The notes under the pieces: generated by a model
Told to the model about the DNA's origin: nothing
Databases searched by the model: none
Seen by the model: only the letters and a program-made list of their open reading frames with translations
In this document: one piece after another, positions 17,538-26,240 of the stretch
Layout: each line of letters opens with the position of its first letter
Position numbering within the stretch: position 1 is the stretch's first letter
DNA from: DTU098 sp964498525
GTDB lineage: Bacteria; Bacillota; Desulfotomaculia; Desulfotomaculales; Pelotomaculaceae
NCBI GenBank assembly: GCA_964498525.1
Contig: CAZCGU010000006.1
Span: 119,693-183,692, forward strand
Length of the DNA stretch: 64,000 nt
Reading direction: 5' to 3'
Made by a program: the position numbers and the translations under genes

Positions 17538-18944
17538 TTGCTCAATTCTAAAGGGGACTTTATTGATGACAGATACATTTTCAGGCTGCTGGAGGAGGCT
17601 CGCACCGCGGCGCCGCTGGAGGCGAGGCGAATTGTGGAAAAGGCGGGCAGGTGTGAAGGCCTGACGCCTGCTGAAACGGCGGTGCTTTTGCATGCCGAAG
17701 ATCCGGAAATACTGAGAAGCATATACCAGGGGGCCAGCAAAATAAAGGAAAGCATTTACGGCAAAAGACTGGTTTTCTTCGCCCCTCTGTATATCAGTGA
17801 CTTTTGTATCAATAACTGCGTCTATTGCGGCTACCGGCGGGATAATAAATTTGGACGGCGCCGGCTTACCATGGAAGAAATCAGGGGTGAAGTAGCGGTA
17901 CTGGAGGAAATGGGGCACAAGCGCCTGGCGCTTGAATGCGGTGAAGATCCGGTTAATTGCCCCATTGATTATGTGCTGGACGCCATTGGCACAATTTACT
18001 CGGTCAAGGAAAAGAACGGCAGTATCCGGCGAATTAATGTCAACATTGCCGCAACCACGGTGGGAAACTACCGCAGGCTGAAGGAAGCGAAAATCGGAAC
18101 TTACATTCTCTTCCAGGAAACCTACCACCGGCCTACTTACGCCGGGATGCACCCCTTTGGCCCCAAAAGCGATTACGACTGGCACATCAGCGCCTTCGAG
18201 AGAGCCATGGAAGCCGGCATTGACGATGTGGGGGGCGGGGTCTTATTCGGTTTATATGATTACAAGTATGAAGTGCTGGCCTTGCTGCTGCACGCCTTGC
18301 ACCTGGAAGATGTTTGCGGCGTCGGACCGCACACCATTTCCGTGCCCCGGATGAGGCCCGCCCCGGGAGTAAACTTGAAAACCTTTCCCCATCTGGTTTC
18401 TGATGAATCCTTCAAGAAAATTATTGCCGTCCTGCGCCTGGCTGTTCCCTATACAGGAATAATTTTGTCCACCCGGGAAGGCCCGGATTACCGGGATGAA
18501 CTGGTGAGAGTGGGTGTTTCTCAGCTCAGCGCCGGTTCCTGCACGGGCGTGGGCGGGTACCGTCAGGAAAAGAACGGGGAAGGCAAGGGTGAAGAGATTA
18601 CCCAGTTTAATGTAGAAGACCATCGCAGCATCGACGAAGTTATCACCAGCATCTGCAATTCAGGTTATATTCCGAGTTTTTGCACGGCCTGTTACCGCAG
18701 CGGGAGGACGGGGGACCGTTTTATGTCCCTGGCCAAAACCGGTGAAATTCAAAATGTTTGCCAGCCCAATGCCATTCTTACCTTCAAGGAGTTCCTCCTG
18801 GATTACGCGGCTCCGGAAACCAGGCAGGTGGGGGAAAAAACCATCGCCAGGCACCTGCAGCTGATTGCAAGTCCGGCAGTAAGGGAAAAGGCTGAAAAAG
18901 TTCTGGAGCGGATAGAACAGGGACAGAGGGATTTTTACTTTTAG
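17538..18944 (+). CDS. hydG: [FeFe]-hydrogenase maturation radical SAM enzyme HydG (tyrosine lyase)
   Basis: Cleaves tyrosine to supply CO and cyanide for the H-cluster. The radical-SAM motif CINNCVYCGYRR lies near residue 92. The C-terminal auxiliary cluster motif CTAC...C (CTACYRSGRTGDRFM, then a Cys 22 residues on) distinguishes HydG from ThiH. TTG 17538 follows AAGGAGGG. The structural hydrogenase genes are not in this window. Confidence 0.95.
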   Translation: MLNSKGDFIDDRYIFRLLEEARTAAPLEARRIVEKAGRCEGLTPAETAVLLHAEDPEILRSIYQGASKIKESIYGKRLVFFAPLYISDFCINNCVYCGYRRDNKFGRRRLTMEEIRGEVAVLEEMGHKRLALECGEDPVNCPIDYVLDAIGTIYSVKEKNGSIRRINVNIAATTVGNYRRLKEAKIGTYILFQETYHRPTYAGMHPFGPKSDYDWHISAFERAMEAGIDDVGGGVLFGLYDYKYEVLALLLHALHLEDVCGVGPHTISVPRMRPAPGVNLKTFPHLVSDESFKKIIAVLRLAVPYTGIILSTREGPDYRDELVRVGVSQLSAGSCTGVGGYRQEKNGEGKGEEITQFNVEDHRSIDEVITSICNSGYIPSFCTACYRSGRTGDRFMSLAKTGEIQNVCQPNAILTFKEFLLDYAAPETRQVGEKTIARHLQLIASPAVREKAEKVLERIEQGQRDFYF

Positions 18945-19113
18945 GCTCCTTGCGGTTTTCCCGACAGGCATTGGGGTGGGTTGCTAATTCCAACCGCTTG
19001 CGCCGGTAAAGAATTAGTTAAAGGTCGCTTCGCAGCTACAAATAAATGTTTGGATGCTTAAATCCGGTATTTATAGCATTTCATTTTAAGGTTATAATTA
19101 AGCGGAAAAGGGG

Positions 19114-19434
19114 GTGCTAAAAATAATTATAACCACAACGCCGTCCATTGAGGGCCGCAAGATCCTGGCCTACCTGGGTATCGTCTCCGGTGAGGCTATT
19201 ATGGGCGCCAACATTGTAAGGGATATTTTCGCCAGTATTACCGATATCGTGGGCGGTCGCTCCGGCGCTTACGAGGAAAAATTGTCCCAGGCCAGGAAAA
19301 TAGCTTTAGATGAAATGGCTTCCCAGGCCCGAAGACTGGGGGCAAATGCCGTAGTGGGGGTGGATCTGGACTACGAAGTTGTCAGGGATGGAATGCTGAT
19401 GGTGACTGCCAGCGGAACGGCGGTTACCATATAA
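19114..19434 (+). CDS. YbjQ/UPF0145 family protein
   Basis: A 106-residue protein matching the YbjQ family: TTTPSIEGRKILAYLGIVSG at the start, IVRDIFASITDIVGGRSGAYE in the middle and ANAVVGVDLDYEV near the end. The family forms pentameric rings; its function is not established. GTG start after AAAAGGGG. It lies 170 bases downstream of hydG, and no terminator is obvious between them. Confidence 0.85.
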   Translation: MLKIIITTTPSIEGRKILAYLGIVSGEAIMGANIVRDIFASITDIVGGRSGAYEEKLSQARKIALDEMASQARRLGANAVVGVDLDYEVVRDGMLMVTASGTAVTI

Positions 19435-19599
19435 AAATAACAACCCTGGGGAAATAGCCGCCTTGCCCGGAGCAGGGTTTCTTTTTTCAAAACAGTTTGC
19501 CGGGAAAACCGGGCAGGTTTCAGGATGATTGAACCCCGTTGAATGGAAGTGAGTGTAAGATTTAAACAGGAGAAACGGGGCTTTAAACGGAAATGTTAT

Positions 19600-19629
19600 T
19601 TGACGTTGGGCGCTTGGATCAGATAGAAT
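19600..19629 (+). promoter_or_regulatory. Promoter upstream of rex
   Basis: TTGACG, 18 bases, TAGAAT, about 110 bases before the rex start codon. Confidence 0.5.
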
Positions 19630-19719
19630 AATAGTACATAAATGCACAAACAGATTTTGTCTACGAAAACAGTGTTAATTATGATAAAATTAAACTTGTT
19701 TTTCTTAATAATGAAGGTT

Positions 19720-19735
19720 TGTGAAATGTTTCGGA
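19720..19735 (+). promoter_or_regulatory. Candidate Rex operator overlapping the rex ribosome site
   Basis: TGTGAA-4 bases-TTCGGA matches ten of twelve positions of the Rex palindrome TGTGAA-N4-TTCACA and overlaps the GGAGGG ribosome site of rex, suggesting autorepression. Confidence 0.4.
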
Positions 19736-19741
19736 GGGTTA

Positions 19742-20395
19742 ATGATGAAAACACTAAGGGTACCCGAGGCAACCATTATAAGGTTGTCTGTTTATTCCAG
19801 ATTTCTAGAGCAACTGGACAAAAAAGGTGTTGTAACCGTGTCATCGGTTGAGATTGCGGACGGGGTAGGGGTCAGCCCCGCCCAGGTTAGGAAAGACCTG
19901 GCCTACTTTGGTGAATTCGGAACCCGGGGTGTGGGATACAACGTCGGGGATCTGATGCATTACACATCCAAAATCCTGGGCCTTAATGAACCCTGGCCCC
20001 TGGTGCTGGTGGGAGCCGGAAATTTGGGCTTTGCCCTGAGCACTTACCGGGGATTCAACAACCGCGGGTTTTCCGTTGTAGGGATTTTCGACAATGACCT
20101 GACTAAAATCGGCAAAAAAATTGTGGATATGGAAGTCAGTCCGCCTGAAAAGATGCCGGAGATAATTGCCAGGCATAAGGTGAAAATTGGTATAATTGCG
20201 GTTCCATCCAGGGCTGCCCAGGAAGTGGCGGATTTAATGGTGGAAAACGGCCTGGTGGCTATCTTGAATTTTGCGCCGATTTCCTTAAATGTACCCGAGC
20301 ATATTGAGTTAAGAAACGTTGATTTGTCAGTCAACCTGGAGATTTTAACCTTTAACCTGGGTTTGCGGCAATTTGAATCCCGGGGCAAGCATTAG
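19742..20395 (+). CDS. rex: Redox-sensing transcriptional repressor Rex
   Basis: Senses the NADH/NAD ratio and represses fermentation, hydrogenase and alcohol dehydrogenase genes in many Gram-positive bacteria. A winged-helix DNA-binding domain occupies residues ~1-80 (SSVEIADGVGVSPAQVRKDL, FGEFGTRGVGYNV). The NADH-binding Rossmann fold follows (VLVGAGNLGFAL, VGIFDNDLTKIG). ATG 19742 is chosen, with GGAGGG 3 bases upstream; the frame is open upstream but lacks a better start. Possible targets in this window include the hyd maturation genes and the two alcohol dehydrogenases, but only its own promoter shows a visible site. Confidence 0.95.
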   Translation: MMKTLRVPEATIIRLSVYSRFLEQLDKKGVVTVSSVEIADGVGVSPAQVRKDLAYFGEFGTRGVGYNVGDLMHYTSKILGLNEPWPLVLVGAGNLGFALSTYRGFNNRGFSVVGIFDNDLTKIGKKIVDMEVSPPEKMPEIIARHKVKIGIIAVPSRAAQEVADLMVENGLVAILNFAPISLNVPEHIELRNVDLSVNLEILTFNLGLRQFESRGKH

Positions 20396-20409
20396 GGGGA
20401 GTTGGTTTC

Positions 20410-20817
20410 ATGGCTGCAAAGATTTATACCCTGGAGGTTGCGACCCGGGAAAGGACGCAGCTGGTGGATATCACTGATGAAATAAATCGCATCGTCGTCA
20501 AAAGTGGTGCGGTTGAAGGAATCTGCCGTCTTTTTGTGCCGCACACAACGGCCGGCTTGACCATTAACGAAAATGCCGACCCCACGGTGCCGGCAGACAT
20601 CCTGATGGAGCTCAACAGGATTATTCCCTTTGAAGACGGGTACAGGCACAGTGAAGGTAACTCGGCAGCCCACATCAAGTCATCTTTGACAGGGGTGTCC
20701 CTTTCAGTGCTGGTAACGGGGGGAAGGCTCCTCCTGGGTACCTGGCAGGGCCTGTTCCTTTGCGAGTACGACGGCCCCAGGCGCAGGAAAGTCCTGGTCA
20801 GGGTGGTAGAGGAATAA
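20410..20817 (+). CDS. YjbQ/UPF0047 family protein (secondary thiamine-phosphate synthase family)
   Basis: A 135-residue UPF0047 protein: VPHTTAGLTINENADPTVP, HSEGNSAAHIKSSLTG and LGTWQGLFLCEYDGPRRRK are family hallmarks, with conserved His residues. Members can show weak thiamine-phosphate synthase activity, but the physiological role is unsettled. It starts 14 bases after rex and is probably co-transcribed with it. Confidence 0.85.
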   Translation: MAAKIYTLEVATRERTQLVDITDEINRIVVKSGAVEGICRLFVPHTTAGLTINENADPTVPADILMELNRIIPFEDGYRHSEGNSAAHIKSSLTGVSLSVLVTGGRLLLGTWQGLFLCEYDGPRRRKVLVRVVEE

Positions 20818-20830
20818 TAGATAATATTAA

Positions 20831-20868
20831 GACGGGCCCTGATATGCCACCGGGGCCCGTTGTCTTTT
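20831..20868. terminator. Intrinsic terminator between convergent genes
   Basis: ACGGGCCC and GGGCCCGT form a GC-rich stem followed by TTGTCTTTTATT. It can serve yjbQ and, less ideally, the opposing UPF0210 gene. Confidence 0.7.
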
Positions 20869-20876
20869 ATTCCTGA

Positions 20877-22235
20877 TCAGTTGGTCAGGCTGTGGATGGG
20901 GGCAGGGATCCGGCCGCCCCGCCGGACGAAATCCGCTGATGAAAACGGCTTTACCGGGATTATCGGCGCCCGGCCCAGCAGTCCGCCGAATTCCACGTAA
21001 TCGCCCACTTCCTTTCCCACCGCGGGGATCAAGCGAACAGCGGTGGTTTTTTTATTAATCATGCCTATAGCTGCTTCGTCGGCAATGATGGCCGCAATTG
21101 TTTCGGCGCTGGTATCCCCGGGCAAGGCAATCATATCCAGACCCACCGAACAAACGCAGGTCATGGCTTCCAGTTTATCCAGCGTCAGCGCGCCCGCTTC
21201 GGCGGCGCGGATCATGCCGGCGTCTTCGCTGAGGGGAATAAAGGCGCCTGAAAGGCCGCCTATATAAGATGAAGCCATAGCCCCGCCTTTTTTTACGGCG
21301 TCGTTTAAAAGGGCCAGGGCGGCAGTGGTACCGTGCGTGCCGCAGCGCTCCAAACCCATGGACTCAAGAATTTCTGCCACACTGTCACCGATAGCCGGGG
21401 TGGGGGCCAGGGAGATATCCACGATCCCGAAGGGTACATCCAGCATCCGGGCCGCCGTGCGGCCCACCAACTCGCCCATTCTGGTGATTTTAAAGGCGGT
21501 TTTTTTCACGGTTTCGGCCAGGACTCCAAAATCCGCGTCTTTAACGGTATCCACCGCGTTTTTGACCACACCGGGACCGCTTACGCCCACATTGATCACA
21601 CACTCCGGCTCGCCGATTCCGTGAAATGCCCCGGCCATAAAAGGGTTGTCCTCGGGAACATTGGCAAAGACCACCAGCTTGGCGCAGCCGATTCCGTCCA
21701 GATCGGCAGTGTTTTCGGCTGTTTTTTTAATTACCCGGCCCATAAGCAGGACCGCGTCCATATTAATACCGGCTTTAGTGGTGGCCACGTTGACAGAAGA
21801 GCACACCCGGCCGGTACAGGTAAGGGCTTCCGGTATGCTGTCAATCAGGACTTTGTCGGCTTTAGTGAACCCTTTATGTACCAGGGTTGAAAAACCACCG
21901 ATAAAATTCACGCCCACAGCGGCTGCTGCCTCGTCCAGCGTCCTGGCGAAATCAACATAATGGTCAACTTTGCTGCTTTCAGCCACCAGGGCGATGGGGG
22001 TGACCGAGATCCTCTTATTGACGATGGGCAGACCGTATTCCCGCTCAATGTTTTCACCCGCCCTGACCAGGTTCCCGGCAAGCCGGGTGATCTTTTCGTA
22101 TATTTTCTGCCGGGCCGCCGCCGGATTGGGATCGGCGCAGTCCCTGAGGCTGATCCCCATGGTAATGGTGCGAATATCAAGATTCTCCTCCTGCACCATT
22201 TTAATGGTCTCCAGGATCTCTTGAAAAGTGAACAT
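20877..22235 (-). CDS. UPF0210/DUF711 (PFL) family protein
   Basis: A 452-residue DUF711 protein (MFTFQEILETIKMVQEENLD at the N terminus, YIGGLSGAFIPLSEDAGMI towards the C terminus). These proteins resemble the glycyl-radical PFL fold but lack a known reaction. It is nearly always paired with the small ACT protein encoded just upstream, as here. A GGGAGGAA site precedes ATG 22235. Confidence 0.88.
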   Translation of the reverse strand: MFTFQEILETIKMVQEENLDIRTITMGISLRDCADPNPAAARQKIYEKITRLAGNLVRAGENIEREYGLPIVNKRISVTPIALVAESSKVDHYVDFARTLDEAAAAVGVNFIGGFSTLVHKGFTKADKVLIDSIPEALTCTGRVCSSVNVATTKAGINMDAVLLMGRVIKKTAENTADLDGIGCAKLVVFANVPEDNPFMAGAFHGIGEPECVINVGVSGPGVVKNAVDTVKDADFGVLAETVKKTAFKITRMGELVGRTAARMLDVPFGIVDISLAPTPAIGDSVAEILESMGLERCGTHGTTAALALLNDAVKKGGAMASSYIGGLSGAFIPLSEDAGMIRAAEAGALTLDKLEAMTCVCSVGLDMIALPGDTSAETIAAIIADEAAIGMINKKTTAVRLIPAVGKEVGDYVEFGGLLGRAPIIPVKPFSSADFVRRGGRIPAPIHSLTN

Positions 22236-22260
22236 CCAAGTTCCTCCCGACTATGCTTGT

Positions 22261-22566
22261 CTATATTCTGTGCATAAATTTAAAGGCATCCTCGTGCAGG
22301 GCATCGATCCTTACCCCCAGTTCCAGACCTTTTTTATCTAAGCAATCCTTCAGGGTGAGCAGGTCGGTGGTGCTGCCGCTCATGTCAGCCACCATGGTCA
22401 TGACCAGAAATTCCTGGAGGATTGTCTGGCTGATATCCAGGATGTTTATTTTGTTGTAGGCAAGCACCTGGGCTACACCCGCAATCAGGCCCACACAATC
22501 GGGCCCGATTACTGTTACAATAATCCGCTTGCCCCCCGGCTCCTTGCTGTTTAATTGTGACAACAT
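22261..22566 (-). CDS. ACT domain protein (UPF0237)
   Basis: A 101-residue single ACT domain (IVTVIGPDCVGLIAGVAQVL). UPF0237 proteins co-occur with UPF0210; it probably binds a small ligand and may regulate its partner. It is 25 bases upstream of UPF0210 on the same strand. Confidence 0.88.
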   Translation of the reverse strand: MLSQLNSKEPGGKRIIVTVIGPDCVGLIAGVAQVLAYNKINILDISQTILQEFLVMTMVADMSGSTTDLLTLKDCLDKKGLELGVRIDALHEDAFKFMHRI

Positions 22567-22593
22567 CCAAAAAACCCCTTTACAAAAAAATTA

Positions 22594-22611
22594 AAAGCTG
22601 GCATCAGCTTT
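22594..22611 (-). terminator. Intrinsic terminator after the patatin gene
   Basis: On the minus strand AAAGCTG, ATGC, CAGCTTT followed by a run of Ts. Confidence 0.65.
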
Positions 22612-22705
22612 ATTCTGGCATTTTAGCCAAGGGCTCCACTGCAGGATACTTTTGAAGCACAACCAGTATATCCTTAAACAATCTTAACTTTGGCAGGGAA
22701 AAATG

Positions 22706-23830
22706 TCAAATCATTTTCGATTTAATGGCCTGGTTTTCAGTGGGGAAACTGTTAACATTTGATTTGGCCCTGTTTTGCCGGGTGTCCCTCCATTCGTTTT
22801 CACGGGAAAGCGCTCCTGTACCAGTAACCCCGGGCGCTCCTTGATCCGGTATCGCTGTTGAACAGGTTTCCTGGCCGCAATAATTTATTTTAAATGAATC
22901 GAAGTCCCAGCCATCAAAAAAACCCGTTGCAGCCGTTACACCGGCCTGGAAAAGCTCTTCCCTTTGCTGGTTGACACCCTCGAAATCCGTGGTTTTGATC
23001 CCCAGGGAAGGAATTGAAATGGTGCGAACCTTGCTTTTGGGATCCAACTCATGAATCCTGTCCCGGGCTTCCAATATGGTTGAAAGAATGGCCGTAAAAA
23101 GATTAAAAGGGTTGCTGGTTTTGGGAGACAAATGTTCTTCGGGTTCAACGACTTTAAAGCCGAACGTGGGCCAATCCGGCACCTGTTCGCTGTCGAAAAT
23201 CCAAACGGGGAAATTGCTTAAAACGCCTCCGTCGATAATATGATTCAGCATCCGTGCACCTTCCGCATTAGTATACGGAAGCCTGCAGGGCTCGTAGAAG
23301 AATGGCAGCGAAGCGCTCATGCGCACGGCTTTACAAACCGGCATGGTGTCGGGATTCAGGTTATATTCCTTAAGGTCGTAAGGCAGCCTGAGAAGCTTGC
23401 GCCTGGATACATCGGTGGCGGTGACCACCAGTTTATACCGGCGGACCGGATCGTTTTCAAATTTCTCCAGGATCAGATCTTTAAATGTAGAGATTCCCCT
23501 GGCCGCCAATTTTTCCCGGACCCATCCTTCCAGATAATCTCCTTCGTAAAGGCCGTTTTCAAACCAAAGGCTTAAAGCCAGACCCACGAAAGGAATCCTG
23601 TCCAGCCAGTCCTTGTCTTTAAACAAGGTGAAGTCAAGCTGCCAGACCATCTCCTTGATTTCACCCGCCGTGTAGCCGGCCGCAGCCAGGGAGGCGATAA
23701 TGGCGCCCGCCGAAGTACCGGCAAGGTTAACCCAGTCATAGCCTCTTCTTTCCGCCTCGTGGAGGGCGCCCAGCATACCCACTGCCTTGACCCCGCCACC
23801 CTCAAAAATAGCATTTGCCCGTTTTACCAT
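22706..23830 (-). CDS. Patatin-like phospholipase
   Basis: A Ser-Asp dyad lipid hydrolase. The oxyanion motif is GGGVKAVG at residues ~11-18, the nucleophile lies in GTSAGA at ~38-43, and the catalytic Asp in the DGG of IIDGGVLSNFP. The protein has 374 residues, with an extra low-complexity tail of ~60 residues after the patatin domain. No signal peptide, so a cytoplasmic or membrane-surface lipase is likely. A CAGGGGGTG site precedes ATG 23830. Confidence 0.88.
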   Translation of the reverse strand: MVKRANAIFEGGGVKAVGMLGALHEAERRGYDWVNLAGTSAGAIIASLAAAGYTAGEIKEMVWQLDFTLFKDKDWLDRIPFVGLALSLWFENGLYEGDYLEGWVREKLAARGISTFKDLILEKFENDPVRRYKLVVTATDVSRRKLLRLPYDLKEYNLNPDTMPVCKAVRMSASLPFFYEPCRLPYTNAEGARMLNHIIDGGVLSNFPVWIFDSEQVPDWPTFGFKVVEPEEHLSPKTSNPFNLFTAILSTILEARDRIHELDPKSKVRTISIPSLGIKTTDFEGVNQQREELFQAGVTAATGFFDGWDFDSFKINYCGQETCSTAIPDQGAPGVTGTGALSRENEWRDTRQNRAKSNVNSFPTENQAIKSKMI

Positions 23831-23989
23831 TTAATCACCCCCTGTTTACTATATTTTATTTGCAAATAACCAGGAATGTGACAAATACACGATTTTAGCG
23901 GATTTTCTTAACCATTTTGCCGCATTTTACTTTTTGTCCTTGAATTATGGCGGTTGCTTCACCGTGTGAAATCCCAACAAAAGAAATGG

Positions 23990-24018
23990 TTGACAAAAAC
24001 ACCTGTTCGCTTTATGAT
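23990..24018 (+). promoter_or_regulatory. Near-consensus sigma-A promoter of the small SOS-like gene
   Basis: TTGACA, 17 bases, TATGAT. Overlapped by a LexA-like box in its spacer. Confidence 0.75.
23996..24009 (+). promoter_or_regulatory. LexA-like box 1
   Basis: AAAACACCTGTTCG matches eight of the ten fixed positions of the Gram-positive SOS box CGAAC-N4-GTTCG. It lies between -35 and -10, where a repressor would block transcription. Confidence 0.45.
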
Positions 24019-24023
24019 TTAGG

Positions 24024-24037
24024 CAAACATATGTACG
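24024..24037 (+). promoter_or_regulatory. LexA-like box 2
   Basis: CAAACATATGTACG matches eight of the ten fixed positions of CGAAC-N4-GTTCG, with a palindromic ATAT centre. It is 28 bases downstream of box 1, around the expected transcription start. Confidence 0.45.
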
Positions 24038-24062
24038 GGATCAGAGAGAGAGGAGATTTTTA

Positions 24063-24245
24063 ATGGAAAAGGCGTTGAGGGGAAAAGAAGAATACCTGTT
24101 GACCATATCCGGCGACAGCGTGCTGGAAAAGGTGCTGGATTGGTTGGAGCGGGAGGACTCAGAATTGGAGAGGGTGGCGGGTTACGGGCTTTGCCTGGCT
24201 TCCGTTGCTTACTTCCTGGCCAAATTGGCGCAGGCCTGTTTTTAA
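24063..24245 (+). CDS. Small protein with hydrophobic C terminus, possibly SOS-induced
   Basis: A 60-residue protein, not recognised. The N-terminal two thirds are charged and helical (LEKVLDWLEREDSELERVAG). The last ~20 residues (GYGLCLASVAYFLAKLAQAC) are hydrophobic enough for an amphipathic or membrane helix. GAGGAG precedes ATG 24063. The strong promoter and two LexA-like boxes suggest a DNA-damage role such as cell-division control or a small membrane toxin; this is inference from regulation and size only. Confidence 0.6.
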   Translation: MEKALRGKEEYLLTISGDSVLEKVLDWLEREDSELERVAGYGLCLASVAYFLAKLAQACF

Positions 24246-24307
24246 CGGGCTATTTTCCAGAGAATACGCCTTAAATGTGCGTGACTGTTGCGGGACTTAA
24301 GAAAATT

Positions 24308-25342
24308 CTATTCTACGATTACATATTTTCCGGAAAATAATTCTACCTCTCCGATACAAGCAAAAGCAACTGGTGATGATTTTAGGTTGTCTAGAAGTTG
24401 CTTTGAGTTTTCCTTTGCAACGCTAATCAGTAAACCTCCTGAGGTCTGGGGATCGAATAGAATATCTTGGTAGAAAGTAGGAACATGTTCGCTAATTAAA
24501 GCCCGCCGGGCAAAAAAATCCCTGTTTTTATAGGAGCCTGCAGGGATCAACCCAATATTAGCATACTCTTTGGCCTCGGAGATATATGGAATATCGGTGC
24601 TTCTGATACGAAATGTAACTTTGCTTCCCTCGGCCATTTCTATCGCATGGCCCAACAACCCGAACCCGGTAATATCTGTAATGCTGTGTACGCCAGTTAT
24701 ATTCCGCGTTGCTTCTTTTCCAATGCGATTCAGTGTAGACATGGAAAGCACCGCTTGACGGATAGCTGTTTCGCTGGCCATTTCTGCCTTTATTGCGGTA
24801 TTTATAATTCCTACCCCTAAAGGCTTTGTTAGAATTAAAACATCACCAGGCTTTGCCTGATCATTTGTCATGATTTTCAAAGGATCAACAAATCCTGCCA
24901 CTGAAAGTCCATATTTCGGCTCATCATCTGATACACTGTGTCCTCCTGCCAGGACTGCACCGGCCTCTATGACTTTATCCTGACCGCCGCGCAGGATCTC
25001 CGACAAAATCAAAGGGTCTAAACAGTCAGGAAAACAAACGATATTCAGGGCTAGTATGGGGTCTCCTCCCATAGCATAAACATCACTGAGGGCGTTAGCA
25101 GCCGCAATCTGCCCAAATATATAGGGATCATCCACAACAGGAGTAAAAAAATCAACTGTCTGGATCAATGCAATATTATCATTGATTTTATAAACTGCTG
25201 CATCGTCGGATGTCTCAATGCCCACGAGCAGATCCGGATGCTGTGGTTTTTGTAAATGGCACAAGACCTGCGCCAAAATTCCTGGTGAGATTTTAGCCGC
25301 TCACCCGGATGTTTTTGTCATTTGCGTTAATTTCAATTTCAT
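24308..25342 (-). CDS. selD: Selenide, water dikinase SelD, a selenoprotein with in-frame UGA
   Basis: Makes selenophosphate from selenide and ATP. Reading from ATG 25342 gives MKLKLTQMTKTSG, then TGA (25303-25301), then AAKISPGILAQVL, so UGA sits exactly at the catalytic Sec/Cys position of SelD. Automatic calling would start at 25276 and lose the active site. The domain continues with SDDAAVYKIND, AGGHSVSDDEPKYGLSVAG and DPQTSGGLLISV. Length of 344 residues is normal. A hairpin just after the UGA can act as SECIS. It is the last gene of a five-gene selenium operon. Confidence 0.93.
25272..25303 (-). promoter_or_regulatory. SECIS-like hairpin after the selD UGA
   Basis: GCTAAAAT (25297-25290) pairs with ATTTTGGC (25279-25272) over 8 bp with one G-U pair and a 10-base loop, starting 3 bases after the UGA. 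This is the position of bacterial SECIS elements. Confidence 0.65.
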
Positions 25343-25382
25343 ACTATACTCCCATGTATTATTTGATCTCTTTATATAATAA

Positions 25383-26240
25383 TCAGTTCCCCAACACTTC
25401 ATGAAGAGCACGCGGGATTTGCTTGATAATATCATAGATCTGTGTTGCCGGAGTTGGCATAGCGTAGGAACCGGCTAACCGATTGATAATGGAGGCTTTA
25501 GCCGATGCTGTCTTTATCTCCATACCTGAATGAACCAAGGCGGAGACGATGCCCGTTAATGTGTCGCCGGTACCTCCTATAGGTTCAAGAACTTCTTCAA
25601 CAGGATTGTCTATTACCGCGATGATACCTTCTTTATCAGCCACGTAGTCTTTTTCACCCTTTACAAGGAGATAAGAGGCAGCATTATTGTGTTGATACGC
25701 CCTTTTTATAAGGTCTGGAACAAGATTATCTTCATGCAATATAAATCCTCTGGTATAAAAGGGATGAGGAGCTTTTTCGTCAGCTAAATACGCAAGCTCA
25801 CCAGCATCCGGTGTGAATAAATCAAAAAATGGTGCGTCTCCTCCCATTTTGGCAACATACATAAAACCCGCATCAGCTACTAAAATTGGTTTTTTGGGCA
25901 TTTTTGCGATTGCCGCAATCACTTTCTTAAATAAACTAACGTCAGGTTGAAAATAGTGAAACACCAGGGTTTGGAAAGATGTATCGGTAATATTGGTTTC
26001 CAGGTATTTATAAAGACTCTTGCAGCCTTTCCCATTGCCAACATCTCCAACCAAATAGCATAATGGATCAGATTTATCCATGTATTTCAGGGTTTCAACT
26101 GCAGCTGCTATCATTGCTGGTGTGCCACGGTTCACATTAACACGTTTGTTTCCAATAATAATAAAGTTTTCTTCCAACAGAACCGTGCCGGAAATAAGCG
26201 GGAAGTTTTCTTCTGGGATTGTTCCAACGATACCTAGCAT
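25383..26240 (-). CDS. Sugar-kinase-like protein (NAD(P)H-hydrate dehydratase-like), selenium operon
   Basis: A 285-residue ribokinase-fold protein. FTPDAGELAYLAD and the anion-hole motif GGTGDTLTG identify the carbohydrate-kinase/YjeF-C-like superfamily. I recall such a kinase-like gene in clostridial selenium operons between DUF3343 and selD; its substrate is not known. Its ATG overlaps the stop of the upstream DUF3343 gene (ATGCTAG), so translation is coupled. Confidence 0.7.
   Translation of the reverse strand: MLGIVGTIPEENFPLISGTVLLEENFIIIGNKRVNVNRGTPAMIAAAVETLKYMDKSDPLCYLVGDVGNGKGCKSLYKYLETNITDTSFQTLVFHYFQPDVSLFKKVIAAIAKMPKKPILVADAGFMYVAKMGGDAPFFDLFTPDAGELAYLADEKAPHPFYTRGFILHEDNLVPDLIKRAYQHNNAASYLLVKGEKDYVADKEGIIAVIDNPVEEVLEPIGGTGDTLTGIVSALVHSGMEIKTASAKASIINRLAGSYAMPTPATQIYDIIKQIPRALHEVLGN

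Noticed and set aside
19721..19741. Earlier ATG for rex
   Set aside because: The upstream codons include the ribosome site and operator; the ATG at 19742 has GGAGGG at a suitable place.
25276..25276. ATG 25276 as the start of selD
   Set aside because: It would remove the catalytic position; conserved coding sequence continues upstream through an in-frame UGA.
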